Assembly (NCBI RefSeq): GCF_954871325.1
Contig: NC_088777.1
Location: 48,709,366-48,773,365, forward strand
Length of the DNA: 64,000 nucleotides
DNA from: Gordionus sp. m RMFG-2023
Taxonomy: Eukaryota > Nematomorpha > Gordioida > Chordodea > Parachordodidae
Direction: 5' to 3'
In this document: positions 24,909 to 35,693 of the stretch, piece by piece
How the letters are laid out: each line of letters begins with the position of its first letter
How positions within the stretch are numbered: position 1 is the stretch's first letter
The notes under the pieces: generated by a model
What the model saw: the letters and a program-made list of their open reading frames with translations, nothing else
Database searches by the model: none
What the model was told of the DNA's origin: nothing
Position numbers and translations under genes: made by a program

Positions 24909-27900
24909 ATGCTTAGAGAAAAATATTTTAACAGAGAAATAACCTATATTTTGATCCTAATAAGCTCTTTTCCATTGATATTTACGAGTAGCCAAAAATC
25001 CGTCGAAAATGAACGAGGTGTTAAGGAACCTAACAAGTGTGAAGGTGATTATTTAATAATGACATCTTTCTAAGGTATTTTAGTGTGCAAGTATATGGCA
25101 GCTGAATTGCAGAAGAGAATTGATTTAACTGGTAAATCTAAGGAAACATTGAAGATAGGTTCAAGCTTAATGGATGAGTCTGCATATAGAGTCAAGAAAT
25201 ATGAAACATCGTAATAAACATTAATTTAGATAGCATATAATTTGTATTTAGGGAATTAAGATACATAGAAATAACAGAAAAACTATGTGAACACATATTA
25301 GAATATAATGTTCATAAGGAAAGATTGGGTAGTAGGAGGTATGCCAAAGGAAGAAGTGAGACTATGTCAACTCTGCATGGATTAAAGTAATTATTATTAG
25401 TAGACCTTTTTTTTATGAATTGAAATATTAAATTTATAACCACCTTAATATTTAATATATAATAAATAAATCAAGAGATAGAGGTGTTAAAGTTGAACTT
25501 GGAATTCCAGAACAATTATGGGATTCTCCTTCAGCTGAAATAACAGACATGAAAAGAAAAGTAAAAAAAATTATTTGTTTAATTAGGAAATTTCTATAAG
25601 AACTTACACGGACTGAAAAAAATCGTTTTTTTATAACATATGCCCAAATATTTATAAAATTTTTTATTTAATTTAAAAATTATTCATATTTATTTTTAAG
25701 TTGAAATTTCTAAACTGGATATATTATTAATTATTGAAATTTTAATTCTTGTCCTAAATATTTAAGATTATTTCTAAGACAAGGTTCATTATTTATTTAA
25801 ATAGTTATTTTATTCTACATATATTATAAACCCATATATTTTATCTTGGGACTATGCTATAAAATAAAGGTTTGTGACCAAGCTACATGAAATATTTTAT
25901 TATTATATATGCAACAAAAGAGTTTTAACAAAGATTTATAAAATATTGGACTTAAAAAGGAAAGCAATTAAATAAGCTTTAACTTTAATGTTTAAATATT
26001 GCAAAAGTAAATATGTTAGAAATTTAATAGTCATAAATATTTTTTAAAAACGAAATGCATTTTCATAAAAATTATCATTTTATATTCCAATAAGAATTAA
26101 AGATTATACACAGTAGGTTTTAAACCTGGGGCGTCTCTAGTCTTATAGGGGTTTTTAGCCAGTCTCACAATTATTTTTAACCTATACAGCCAGTAAATAC
26201 AAGAAGCTTTGAAACTAATTTCAAAACTTCAGCTTGGCTTACCCCATAAAAATATTTTGAACAATTTGACTGGCCACTGATATTTTTATTTTTTTGTATG
26301 GTTAAGTGTTTATGTTTTACAGTAATTTTTTATATATAAATATTGATGTCAACCTGATGCCTATCTGTATCAATTGGCTTAATTAAAAACAAATTAAATA
26401 ATGAATGATATATTCAAATCTTTTAAACATATTAAATAATTGAATATTCTATTCATTATCATACCAATCAGAACATGAATGGTAAATTTTATCATTCATA
26501 TAAATATGAATAGCAATTTGTTTTTGATTAGGCCTATGACAGGGGTATTGGGTGTGGGTCTAATTATTTTACACTTACACTAATTAATTTACACCCTTTC
26601 ATGTTGGATGCTTAATTTTTTTATGCCCCCTGCCCACTCATGAAAAATAAAATTTTTATCATGTTCAAAGAGCCATGGATTATTTTTAAAAATATTATAA
26701 TTCTGCTTTATTTATTTCCATAATTTTGCCTGAAATAAGATCCTCTTTATACATCTTCTTGCTTTCTGCTTTATTTATTTCCATAATTTTGCCTGAAATA
26801 AGATCCTCTTTATACATCTTCTTGCTAATTAAGAATTAATTCACTAATCAAGCTACATTTATAAATCAAGATCTTTAAAATGTGAAAAATACAAATATTC
26901 ATTTTAATTTTTATCGCGTTTTGTCTTTCCTTTAGTGAACAATTTTTGGCTATCGAAAATAATATTTTTTTTACTTTGAACGGAACTGGCTGAGACTGGC
27001 ACATTTTATTGGTTAATTAAGAAGTTTCAAAAATTGATAAAATTTAAAACAAATAATGAAATAAGCTTATTCTATCAAATAAAGAAATGTTAGAAATTTT
27101 AAAAAATTATGATAGTTTTTTTTTAAAAAAAAAACTCCCTTTTGGATTTGGAAAAAAATCTTGTTATGTGTTCTTAAAAAGTCTGATTTGGGTCAATTTA
27201 AATCCAAAATAATATTGTGTAAGCTTCAAGATTTGGCAAATAAAAGGTCCATACCTTTCTTCCATCTATGAGCAAAATCATGAGGCTTACCCAAATTTAT
27301 TTTGGTTATAACCTTAATCGGGCCGTTTTTTATTAATCGGGTTTTTTTAACAACGCCACTAGTTACAGGATGTATGAGGAAATATGTCAGGTTTTTAAAG
27401 ATATTATTTTTTTTTAAATTTTCCGTTTTTCACGCAAAATTTGTAATTACTCCTCGTGGTTTTTTTTTTGGAAAAAGCCCGTAACGCCTAATTATTTTTC
27501 GAAATTCAAAATTTATTTACACTCACGGCGTGACCTGGTGGGTCACGTGGATTTTCGTGGCCTGCGCCCACCTCTAATTGGCAAAATAATAAAACAAAAA
27601 ACATATCCTTGCAAATTGTGCCAACTGTTCTCCAAAAAATAATTTTGTATTGAATTCTCATATTTACTAAAAAAAATTATACTATGGATTGAATTTCTGT
27701 TTTTTCGCTAATTTTCGATTTTTGCTCAATTTCTCTTTACAATTTTTAACCTTGAAAATCTGAAAAGCCAATTAAATTTAAATCATTTGAAGCGTATTGA
27801 TTTTTTTAACTGAAACTGAATTGAAGAAGCTTTCAATAATATTATTGTTTATACATTTATAGTGCGATTATTTTATGGAGACGTATGAAGATGTGATCGA

Positions 27901-28740
27901 GGATTGGTATTACCATCATAACAGCTTGCCCATTCTTGATTACTTATGCAAAGAGCATATATTGGTCAATGACGAACAAGGTTAAATCAATCGTTTTTTT
28001 TAATTAAAAAACAAATTGTTGCTTATCTCTGACATAAATGTATAAAATTTACATATTATTTTGGGGCTGTGCCGATATTTTATATTGGATCTGATACTCG
28101 CCACTTTTTAGGCATCAGATCGGACCGACATTTTTTTAAAAAAATTATCTATATTATTGTTTTTCGATATTTTATGATTGGTTAGTGAGAAATAGAAATT
28201 TCGTCGTTTTATCATTTCTTATATTATATTTTGATAGAATATTCTTTTTAAGCATTTGTTATTTAAAAATTAAAGAATAATAATTTTAAATGAGATGATT
28301 AACTTTTGGGGAATAAAAGAAACCTAATACACAATACACTTATTCTATCATGATAATTCACAATGTATGCCTTAGTCGGGTGAAACATAAAACTTTGAGT
28401 TTACAATTATTTTATTTTGCTTGGAATTTACTTTTTACTACATTGCTTCAAAAATTGATGTAAATATTGGAGCAATTAAAAAAAAAATTGTATCGGTTAC
28501 AGCCTTTATTATTATTTGAATTATTTTATAACATGGAACTTAATTATTTTTCACACATATACTAAACATTATATGCGCAAATAACATTTATATAAACAAT
28601 TAGAATGTCTATCTGAGGTTTGGACAGGGCAAGAAAAAGTGAACTACGATGATGAAGCTAGTCAGAGAAAAAGCCTTAATGATGGAGAGGAAGAAAAGGT
28701 AAATATTACAGATAAAGCCCAGCCAAAGACAGAACTTTAA
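24909..28740 (+). CDS. CNPY: Canopy family ER protein, CNPY3/4-like, complete, six exons
   Basis: Exons: 24909-25044, 25084-25210, 25252-25386, 25476-25560, 27863-27980 and 28604-28740. All junctions keep phase and give 245 residues, close to the length of CNPY4. The start ATG follows an in-frame TAA. Residues 1-30 form a signal peptide ([20 protein letters not shown]). The mature part has the six Cys of the saposin-like Canopy fold: [51 protein letters not shown] and [25 protein letters not shown] is the conserved central block. The tail is acidic and ends KTEL, a KDEL-like ER retention signal. Canopy proteins are ER co-chaperones; CNPY3 works with gp96 on Toll-like receptors. The acceptor before exon 4 (ATCAAG) lacks a pyrimidine tract and rests on homology. 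Intron 4 (2.3 kb) holds repeats. Confidence 0.93.
26702..26827. repeat. 63-bp perfect tandem duplication
   Basis: Units 26702-26764 and 26765-26827 read TCTGCTTTATTTATTTCCAT and on to ACATCTTCTTGCT, and appear identical over about 62 bases. A duplication without differences in such AT-rich DNA is recent, or is an assembly product. Confidence 0.85.
27190..27360. mobile_element. MITE family B relative in Canopy intron 4
   Basis: Carries the family's internal order: AATAATATTGTGTAAGCTTC, AAGATTTGGCAAAT, CCATCTATGAGCAAAATC, GAGGCTTACCCAAATT and a right end TTTTTAACAACGCCACTA. The left terminus is decayed. It belongs to the same sub-branch as the copy at 46942-47120. Confidence 0.5.
28062..28509. 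mobile_element. small TIR element in Canopy intron 5 (hAT-like)
   Basis: The left end is TGGGGCTGTGCCGATATTTT; the right end, inverted, reads AAGGCTGTAACCGATAC. A further internal GGATCTGATACT / GCATCAGATCGGACCGAC inverted pair follows the left end. The flanks contain TATTATTT on both sides, but the right flank is a TTA-type simple repeat, so the duplication is only suggestive. It falls between coding exons 5 and 6. Confidence 0.45.
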
Positions 28741-29139
28741 AGAAAAATTCTAATTTTTTTTTTAAATCTTAGTCTTGTATATTTTTGTACATAACATAAT
28801 GTTTTATAAATATGGCAATAATTATAAATAGTTAAATTCTGTGATATAATATTTTATTTATTCAAATGCTTCCAAATTTTTAATATACCACTGATTTATA
28901 ATTTATTATTTGTAGCAAAGTTGTATAATGAAAGAACAATTGTTATTTTTTAAAAAAAAAATATACAAACTTTAAGCCTAGTATTGCACAAATATTAAAG
29001 TAATCTAGTCGACATTTTTTTTTCTGAAACCATCTTATTAGCTGCGGTTTTACTTAAATTTGTGACTGAAATATAGAGCCTTGCCGGTGATATTAAGCAA
29101 AATATTATAAGCGCTAACATTTAATGTTAGTGGCCCAGC

Positions 29140-29315
29140 TAGAGTTGTTGAACGGCTTATTTCAGATGTTCAGAAATGGCTAACTCGATATTTTACCCAG
29201 AAAAATATTGCCTAAACTTCAAACCTTTGTGCCATCCACGAGCAAAATCTTAAGGATTGCGTAATATTTTTCTTGACAAAACGATGAGTTAGCTCTCTTT
29301 AAAAACCCGCGCACA
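29140..29315. mobile_element. MITE family B copy, right end decayed
   Basis: The left end is TAGAGTTGTTGAACGGCTTA. Inside are AATGGCTAACTCGATATTTT, AGAAAAATATTGCC, CCATCCACGAGCAAAATC and ATGAGTTAGCTC, in the order of the family. The right terminus is too changed to find a target duplication. Confidence 0.6.
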
Positions 29316-32070
29316 TCGAATAACATTAATGAAAATTACTACCTCTGATGAAGATAGATTGAATTGGTGTTAATCCTTCTTAATACACAATAGATGTTGA
29401 ACCAATCAGTGTTAAAATTATTGAAAATTTAGCCCAATCCCCAAAGAAAATGAAATTTTAAATCAAACATCGAAATAATTTTTAAAATTGGGCAAGTGGG
29501 CGGGTTAAACCAAATTTTAAGATAAATTGGCGAACGGTCAGGTGAATTTTAAAAAAATTATTGGTGGGACCACTACATACCTCTAATACAATATATAGAG
29601 TTTTGTGAATGTTTTGTAGAGGAAACCTGGGATCTTATGAGTCCGATGTACTTGCGAGCCTTGTGGGGTTTACTTCTAGATTACGCAACTCTAATGTTTA
29701 ATTTTTTTTTTACCAAATGTGTATAACTGCAATATGCATTTGCGGCAGTAATTTTTTTAAATATCGGGTTACAGATAAAATCTTTATTATATTATTCAAA
29801 ACCCTTAAAAGTAACTTTCATTAATGCTGCAATATATCAAAAATAATAAATAATAAAGGTTTTTAATTATCCAATGACAATCTTATATAAAAGATTAAAC
29901 CCTAATCTATATAATATTAATCTTTATTTGAACAAAAAAATATGTTTAAACGACCATAAAATTTTAAACGTTATTGGGGGTCTGGGGCTATTTTTTCAGA
30001 GTTCATTCGAACTTTTTGAGCGCATATTTTTTAAATTTAATTTTGTTTAAAATTATTTTATCGAAAAAAATTATTAGCGATTTTTTTTTTACGTGAATTG
30101 CACCTTTAACTTTTTTTAATTCAAAAATGGTAACTTTATTATATATTATAATCATGTTAAAATCTCTATTATATATTATAATCATGTTAAAATTATTTTT
30201 TAGAATAAAACATCATTCCAAAGTTTGATCCTTAAGCAAATGGAGATAAAATTTAACATAGTAGTTTATATGTTATTTTATAAATAAGTTTACGTCCTAT
30301 TAATTTATTTTTAAAAAAATAAAAATTTATTTTTAAATTTATCATATTTTGATTAAAATAAATATAATATGAAATGTTAAATAATTAGGTAAATGAATAT
30401 TAGATTCATTAAATTTCTATTTTTAATAAAATTAAGAAAAATAAAAGTTAACTTAGGCTGTATCCTAAATAATAATGAAAAAAATTACCTAAAAGTTTAA
30501 AAATTCCTTAACTTTCGTGAGTTTTGAGAGATTTGAAACATGTCCAGAATCTTCCATTAAAATTTTTTAAAGGTATTGTGAAATTCTCCATTTAAAATAT
30601 TCAAAAGTTTGATTTGAATGCGCAAAAATTAAAAAATTTTAATGATAAAAAATGATCATCACATTTTGTAAAACTTTTAAGGTAAAATGTAAAATATTTA
30701 AGCCAATATTTTATTTTACATACCCGTGGCTTAAATAACATTTGATTAGATAAAATCTTGATGTAGCCTCTTTGAAAAAAATTAAACCGAGGTTTTTAGC
30801 AATACCTGTGGAGGCTTGAACGAACAAATAATGAATTTGACATGATTCGAGCTTTAAAAAAAATAAGGTACATATGGAGCGGGGCTGAAAAATATTGCAT
30901 TTTCAGGGCTCTAAATCACGTTATAACTGATAATAAATCAACTACTCTTCAAATATAATATTTCTTAGAATTTAAATTCTTTTGACTTAATGAATTTAAA
31001 AGAAAATTAAATTCAAATTTATTTTTTTTAGTCTCTACAAGGAAAATCTCTTTCCTTCTTTTTTTAAAACTTACTTTCCCGAATATTACTAATTCTTGAA
31101 AGCTTCTTATGGTTCCAAAACCACTCATAATTATATTGTCCCTTCTGCTAAGATATGTCTCCTTTATAATAAATATCGCTCTTCCTTCCACACTTTTATT
31201 TGAATCAGTTTCAGTGTCGTTGACACATTTTTTAAAACTATTTTACCGGGTAATCGTTTCTACAACTCTCTTAATCAAGCACTCACCCTTCTTATTGAGG
31301 ACACTTATATTTATGTCATCTATAAATTTACCTTAGTATCGAATAAATATCAGTTGTGCAAGAAATTCAGCCCTTCGTGAGTCTATATTTCTGATCTCAA
31401 ATAACTTCTAGTGTCGTATTTTCGATCTAGTGTAGTAGGTTATGTAGTTTTTACTTCTAACCCCTTCTCCAAAATTAAATTTCATATGTTTTTTGTAGAA
31501 GTAATAGCTTAATTGAGTTGCATTCGCTGACTCCATAGAACAACGAATTCTTGGCCTTTCCGGTTTCTATGAACTATGATCCTTCATTCTGGTTAAACAT
31601 GGTTGCTCTATGATATTTAGTGGCATATCTTCCGAAATAGCGACTATTTAATGTTAGTTTATAAAGAATGTGGTTAAAGCGTGTTATTATTCATTGCATA
31701 CAAAAAATTGAGTGAAAGATTGTCAAAACCGGTTTACTAGCCAGTAATCGGATACTATTAAGTTCCTCTCGGAGAAAGTAATTCCTTAGATTAATTATGT
31801 TTCGTTTGGAATAAGTATTTCTTCGTAAAAATTATATTTAAAATATTATGCGGTATTTTTCGATAATGTTCAATATAATTTTTTTTTGAAATATGGAATA
31901 ATTATCAATCTGATTGTTGATATTCAAGTGTAAATGCGTAGTTTTTGATGAGATTTTAAAAAGTAAGATAGAAGTTTAACAATGTAAATAATATACTCTA
32001 TAAAAACGCAACAAAAATTCTTTTTTAAAAAAAAAACTATTTTCAATAATACATTAGTAATAAATATGAG

Positions 32071-32230
32071 TAGTGTTGTTGAAAGGCTCGTTTTAAGCCG
32101 ATTTTTAAAAACGGTTAGCTCAATATTTCCTCCAGAAAACTATTACGCAAACCTGAAGATTTTGCTCATAGAAGGAACAAAGGTCTAGATATATATAATC
32201 GAAATCTAGAGATATTAATTTTTGAGCCAC
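32071..32230. mobile_element. MITE family B copy, left arm intact
   Basis: Begins TAGTGTTGTTGAAAGGCTCG and keeps AACGGTTAGCTCAATATTTC and CCTGAAGATTTTGCTCATAG. After about 32190 it loses the right arm. No target duplication can be read. Confidence 0.6.
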
Positions 32231-33403
32231 GTTATATCACAGTCAATTTTGGAACTATTTTCATAATTTATGCTTATAAATTTTACATGTAGCACTCCAA
32301 TTCGAGACCGAAGTTATTTTATATTCCATAATATTATAAATTATTTTATAAATAATATATGTCAATATAGTCTATTTCCCCAGACGAAGATGATTTAACT
32401 CTATCCTGCCACCTTTATATATTTTTTTTACACAAGTAGGAATATCAAGATCTGATCAAAATTTTCAATCAATTGTTGTTAAAAATAAATAAAAAATTAT
32501 TAAAAAAAGAACTTCCTATAATATAACATTTTAAAAGAAATTTATATATAATATTAGTGTTTCTTAAGTATAGAAGCACTTTTTTTTAAATCGCGAATAA
32601 AGCGTTACTTCCATCAAACCTAGCGAGTAACTCGTTTCATTTTTGTGGTAAAATTTACAGCTCTAGATAAAAAAACATAAATATAAAAAAATATTGAAAC
32701 CTACTCAATAGAAGACATCGAAAGCTAACGAAAATAGTATCTGCTGAGTCAATTTGGTGATTATAGACATAATTTTGTAGCTACTTGCAAACGAAGATTA
32801 AAAAGTGGGATATTATTTCTATAAAGTTTTAAAAAAAAAAATTAGAAATTGTTTATCACAAGCTATTTCATATAGTCTAAGACGAAATTATTTTTTACAA
32901 GCATTGCGAATGAATCGAAGATCAAATTGAGCTTTTAAAATAGACAAATTGGATAAAAATAATGGGGAACTTAATTAGCAATAACGAATCAAAAATTCAT
33001 ACATATTCTGGGATAGTATGAAATTGGGAAATTAAGTTAACAAGCAGAATTCTTTCATTTGCTAGCCGTTAAGTTTTCATATTATATAATGGTACGAGGT
33101 TGCATTATTAGAGGACTAGGATGTGTTATCTTAATAAATGATAGAAAATATAACTATGTAGATTCAACTAATTATTAATCCCATCAATTCATTTATTAGT
33201 TACATAAATCAAATCACACCTATCAATAAGGTGTATCTCCTTGGCACATAGCTAAATCTGCAAAGCTGTTAAAAGATATGTTACATGCAATTCGGCGACC
33301 TATGGGCAACTATTAATTGTTCATCTGATATGAGATAGATAACAGCTGGGTAATGTTTTTAACCATTCATAAACTACTAGCAAAACCAGCATTTTCTAAT
33401 AGA

Positions 33404-33589
33404 TAGTGTTGTTAAACTTTGGGTCTATTTTTAAAAATGGCCCGAGTAATATTTCAGCCAAAATAATATCACACAAGCCTCAAATTGACAAATAGAGGGT
33501 CAAGTCTTTTTGCCCTCTATCTGCGAAATCTCCAGGCTTGAATAATATTATTTTGGCTAAAATCTTAATTGTGCCGTTTAGCAACATTA
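33404..33589. mobile_element. MITE family B copy with near-matching 8-bp flanks
   Basis: Runs from TAGTGTTGTTAAACTTTGGG to GCCGTTTAGCAACATTA. The flanks CTAATAGA (33396-33403) and TTAATAGT (33590-33597) agree at six of eight positions. The arms are inverted (AGCCAAAATAATATC / GATATTATTTTGGCT type), so a hairpin is possible. Confidence 0.7.
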
Positions 33590-33657
33590 TTAATAGTTGA
33601 ATATATTCCAAAGGGAGTATTTTTTTTAAAATTTTAAATGAAAAAATTTAAAAATTG

Positions 33658-33790
33658 ACTGATGTGATAAAAATGTGTTTGAAGCAGCCTCTGGTATAGC
33701 TATAGATCCAAGCTATCAAGGACAAATTATCTTTGGGAGTGATAAAAGAAGATATCATAGCGTTGTTCAATTATATTCAGAGGTGTTGAT
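33658..33790 (+). CDS. coding-like fragment, unrecognised
   Basis: A frame reads CDKNVFEAASGIAIDPSYQG then QIIFGSDKRRYHSVVQLYSE with balanced codon use, directly against the left edge of a MITE B. SGIAIDPxxxGxIxFxSD resembles one blade of a beta-propeller (NHL/YWTD-like), but a single blade is too little for a call. No splice acceptor is visible at its left side. It may be an exon or a retained fragment of a larger gene. Confidence 0.3.
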
Positions 33791-34240
33791 TTTAAAAACG
33801 ATTAACATAATATTTTAGCAAGAAAAATATTGCCTAAACCCAATGACATATATAATACCTAGACTGACGATTCAATCATTAAAATGCATTTTTAAGCGTC
33901 GTTAAAAGCAAATCAGCTGGACCCGCCATTTTGGTATACATTAATTAATTATTCTCATGTTAAAAACTACTATTAAATGGATAACTTGCTTCCTTATTAT
34001 CTCGATGATCCGGTAATTCTTTAATAAAGTTTGCATTAGAATTAGGCTCTCGTTTAAAATTTTAATAATGATTAGTGTGACCAATATGGCGTTTCCAGCT
34101 GATTTGCATTTATATACACTTTTAATGAATGAATCGTCAGTCTAGTTATATATTTCATCCTAAACCTTGAGATTTCGCTAATAGATGCCTAAACCTTTGT
34201 GCTATCTATGAACCAACCTCAGTAATATAAATAATTTAAT
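33785..34240. mobile_element. MITE family B copy interrupted by MITE family A
   Basis: Left part at 33785-33840: GTGTTGATTTTAAAAACGAT and AGAAAAATATTGCCTAAACC. Right part from 34159: CCTAAACCTTGAGATTTCGC and TAGATGCCTAAACCTTTGTG. The two parts are split by the MITE A copy at 33841-34158, whose insertion duplicated CCTAAACC. The B copy is therefore older than this A insertion. Confidence 0.75.
33841..34158. mobile_element. MITE family A copy 3, nested, perfect 8-bp target duplication
   Basis: It begins CAATGACATATATAATACC at 33841 and ends GTTATATATTTCAT at 34158. CCTAAACC lies on both sides (33833-33840 and 34159-34166). This fixes the family's duplication length at 8 bp. With termini starting CA and G at position 5, it is probably hAT-type. 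Internal CAGCTG sites are present near both ends as in other copies. Confidence 0.88.
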
Positions 34241-35361
34241 TGAGAGAGATTATCGATGTTTTCGGAATATTCTATCAAATTTTACCGGCAAGGTCCAAAG
34301 ATTTGTAAATTGAAAATTTGAACAAACAAAATTCTAACAAACATTTAAAAATCTCATTTTTTTTAAAATAAAAATTTAAATATTCGATTCGATAAAAACA
34401 ATGGAAACATCAACATTCAAAAATTAATTCGAGTCAAATAAGTTATATACTTGTACCCTTGTACCTAGCAATTATGAATTTTTCGAGATTGTAAAGGCTA
34501 GTGACGTTCCCTGTTTCCATGAAAGTTATTTCTTCTATTTCAATTTAAATACGCCAGTGAGAATAAAGTTATAGCAATTAAGAGTTTATTTAGTTATCAC
34601 AAACCAAAATATATTAAATTACAAAAAGCAGACGATAAGTGAAACAAGAAATATACAATTTTTTTTAGTATTTGAACAACGCTCAATTTTCTTTATTGAT
34701 ATCTTCTAACCTTATGAGCCTGAACACGATAAGGTATATCCATTTTAAGTTGATTTTATGTTTAAAGTCTATCTTTTTTTTCAATTTACAAATGAAAAAT
34801 TTTTTTTTAAAATCTGATTGAATATTATCCTATCCTATCATACACTGATGAGACGTCCCACAATTAAGTAGGTACTCAACCACCCCATAGAGGGCGAAAT
34901 ATTATAAATCAATATTATTATCAAGAAAACATCGGTATAAAAAAATTATTATTTGAGATGGACATGTCACGTCAGTAAAGTGTCTTTTTGACTCTTTCCC
35001 AACCAATAGAGCATCTAAATGAGAATAAATTTATTTGTACCGAAAGATACATAAATAAAAATAATATTAATTATAAAAAGTATGTAATATAAATTTTATT
35101 AGACCTTTTATCCAAAAATAAATGAAATGCATATAATTGATGGTAATTTTTAATTTGGGATATCATATAAATAAAACTGAATGAAATATATTTAATAAGT
35201 AACTTTGAATAGTAAGGAGTTAATTTAGTAGTTATATTATTTTTTTTGAAAAAAAATGCAACTAATTAGTGTCTATGCGTGAAAGTAACTAGTAATAGTG
35301 ATTTTTTTTTTACTAAATTATATTTCCAATAAATCTAATTAGCATTTACAACACTAACTAA

Positions 35362-35693
35362 CATGGCTGTGTACCCTCCTTCTAAAAAATTGGTTCGAGT
35401 TTGAGTTCAATGAAAGGGTTCAGGGTTTTGAACCAGGATATTTAATGACTTACAAAACAGAAAAATCTTCTTAGTATTACCATAAAAATAATTTATTATA
35501 ATAATATAATATACTACAATAAATATTATATATATTTTTAAAAAAAATTTATTCAATAGAATTATCATATAATATCTTCTAAAATATCGTCATTAAGACT
35601 TCCACAATTTTTTAAAAAAAGCTTGAAATCTTGAACCCTAAATTTTAGGAAAAGGGTTCAGCTAAATATCGAGAGTTTTGATTCTCAGCCCTG
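35362..35693. mobile_element. hAT-type MITE (332 bp)
   Basis: The left end is CATGGCTGTGTACCC and the right end, inverted, is CAGGGCTGAGAATC. Subterminal GGGTTCAGGGTTTTGAACC and AACCCTAAATTTT / GGGTTCAGC blocks are shared between the arms. The flanks CTAACTAA (35354-35361) and CTAATAAA (35694-35701) agree at six of eight positions. Confidence 0.5.

Larger units (their letters stand above)
25561..27862. other. intron 4 of the Canopy gene, repeat-rich
   Basis: No coding exon seen. It contains a 63-bp tandem duplication (26702-26827), a MITE B relative (27190-27360), hAT-like terminus motifs (CAGGGGTATTGGGTGTGGGT at about 26540 and the inverse of TAGAGGTGGGCGCAGG near 27575), and AT-rich filler. 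The hAT-like pair may bound an old element, but the flanking 8-mers do not match. Confidence 0.5.

Noticed and set aside
27302-27484. 60-codon plus-strand frame.
   Set aside because: It lies over the right arm of a MITE B relative in a Canopy intron.
30949-31336. Opposed 75-80 codon frames.
   Set aside because: The minus reading looks slightly coding (KETYLSRRDNIIMSG), but I found no splice sites or known motif; it could be a decayed mobile-element piece.
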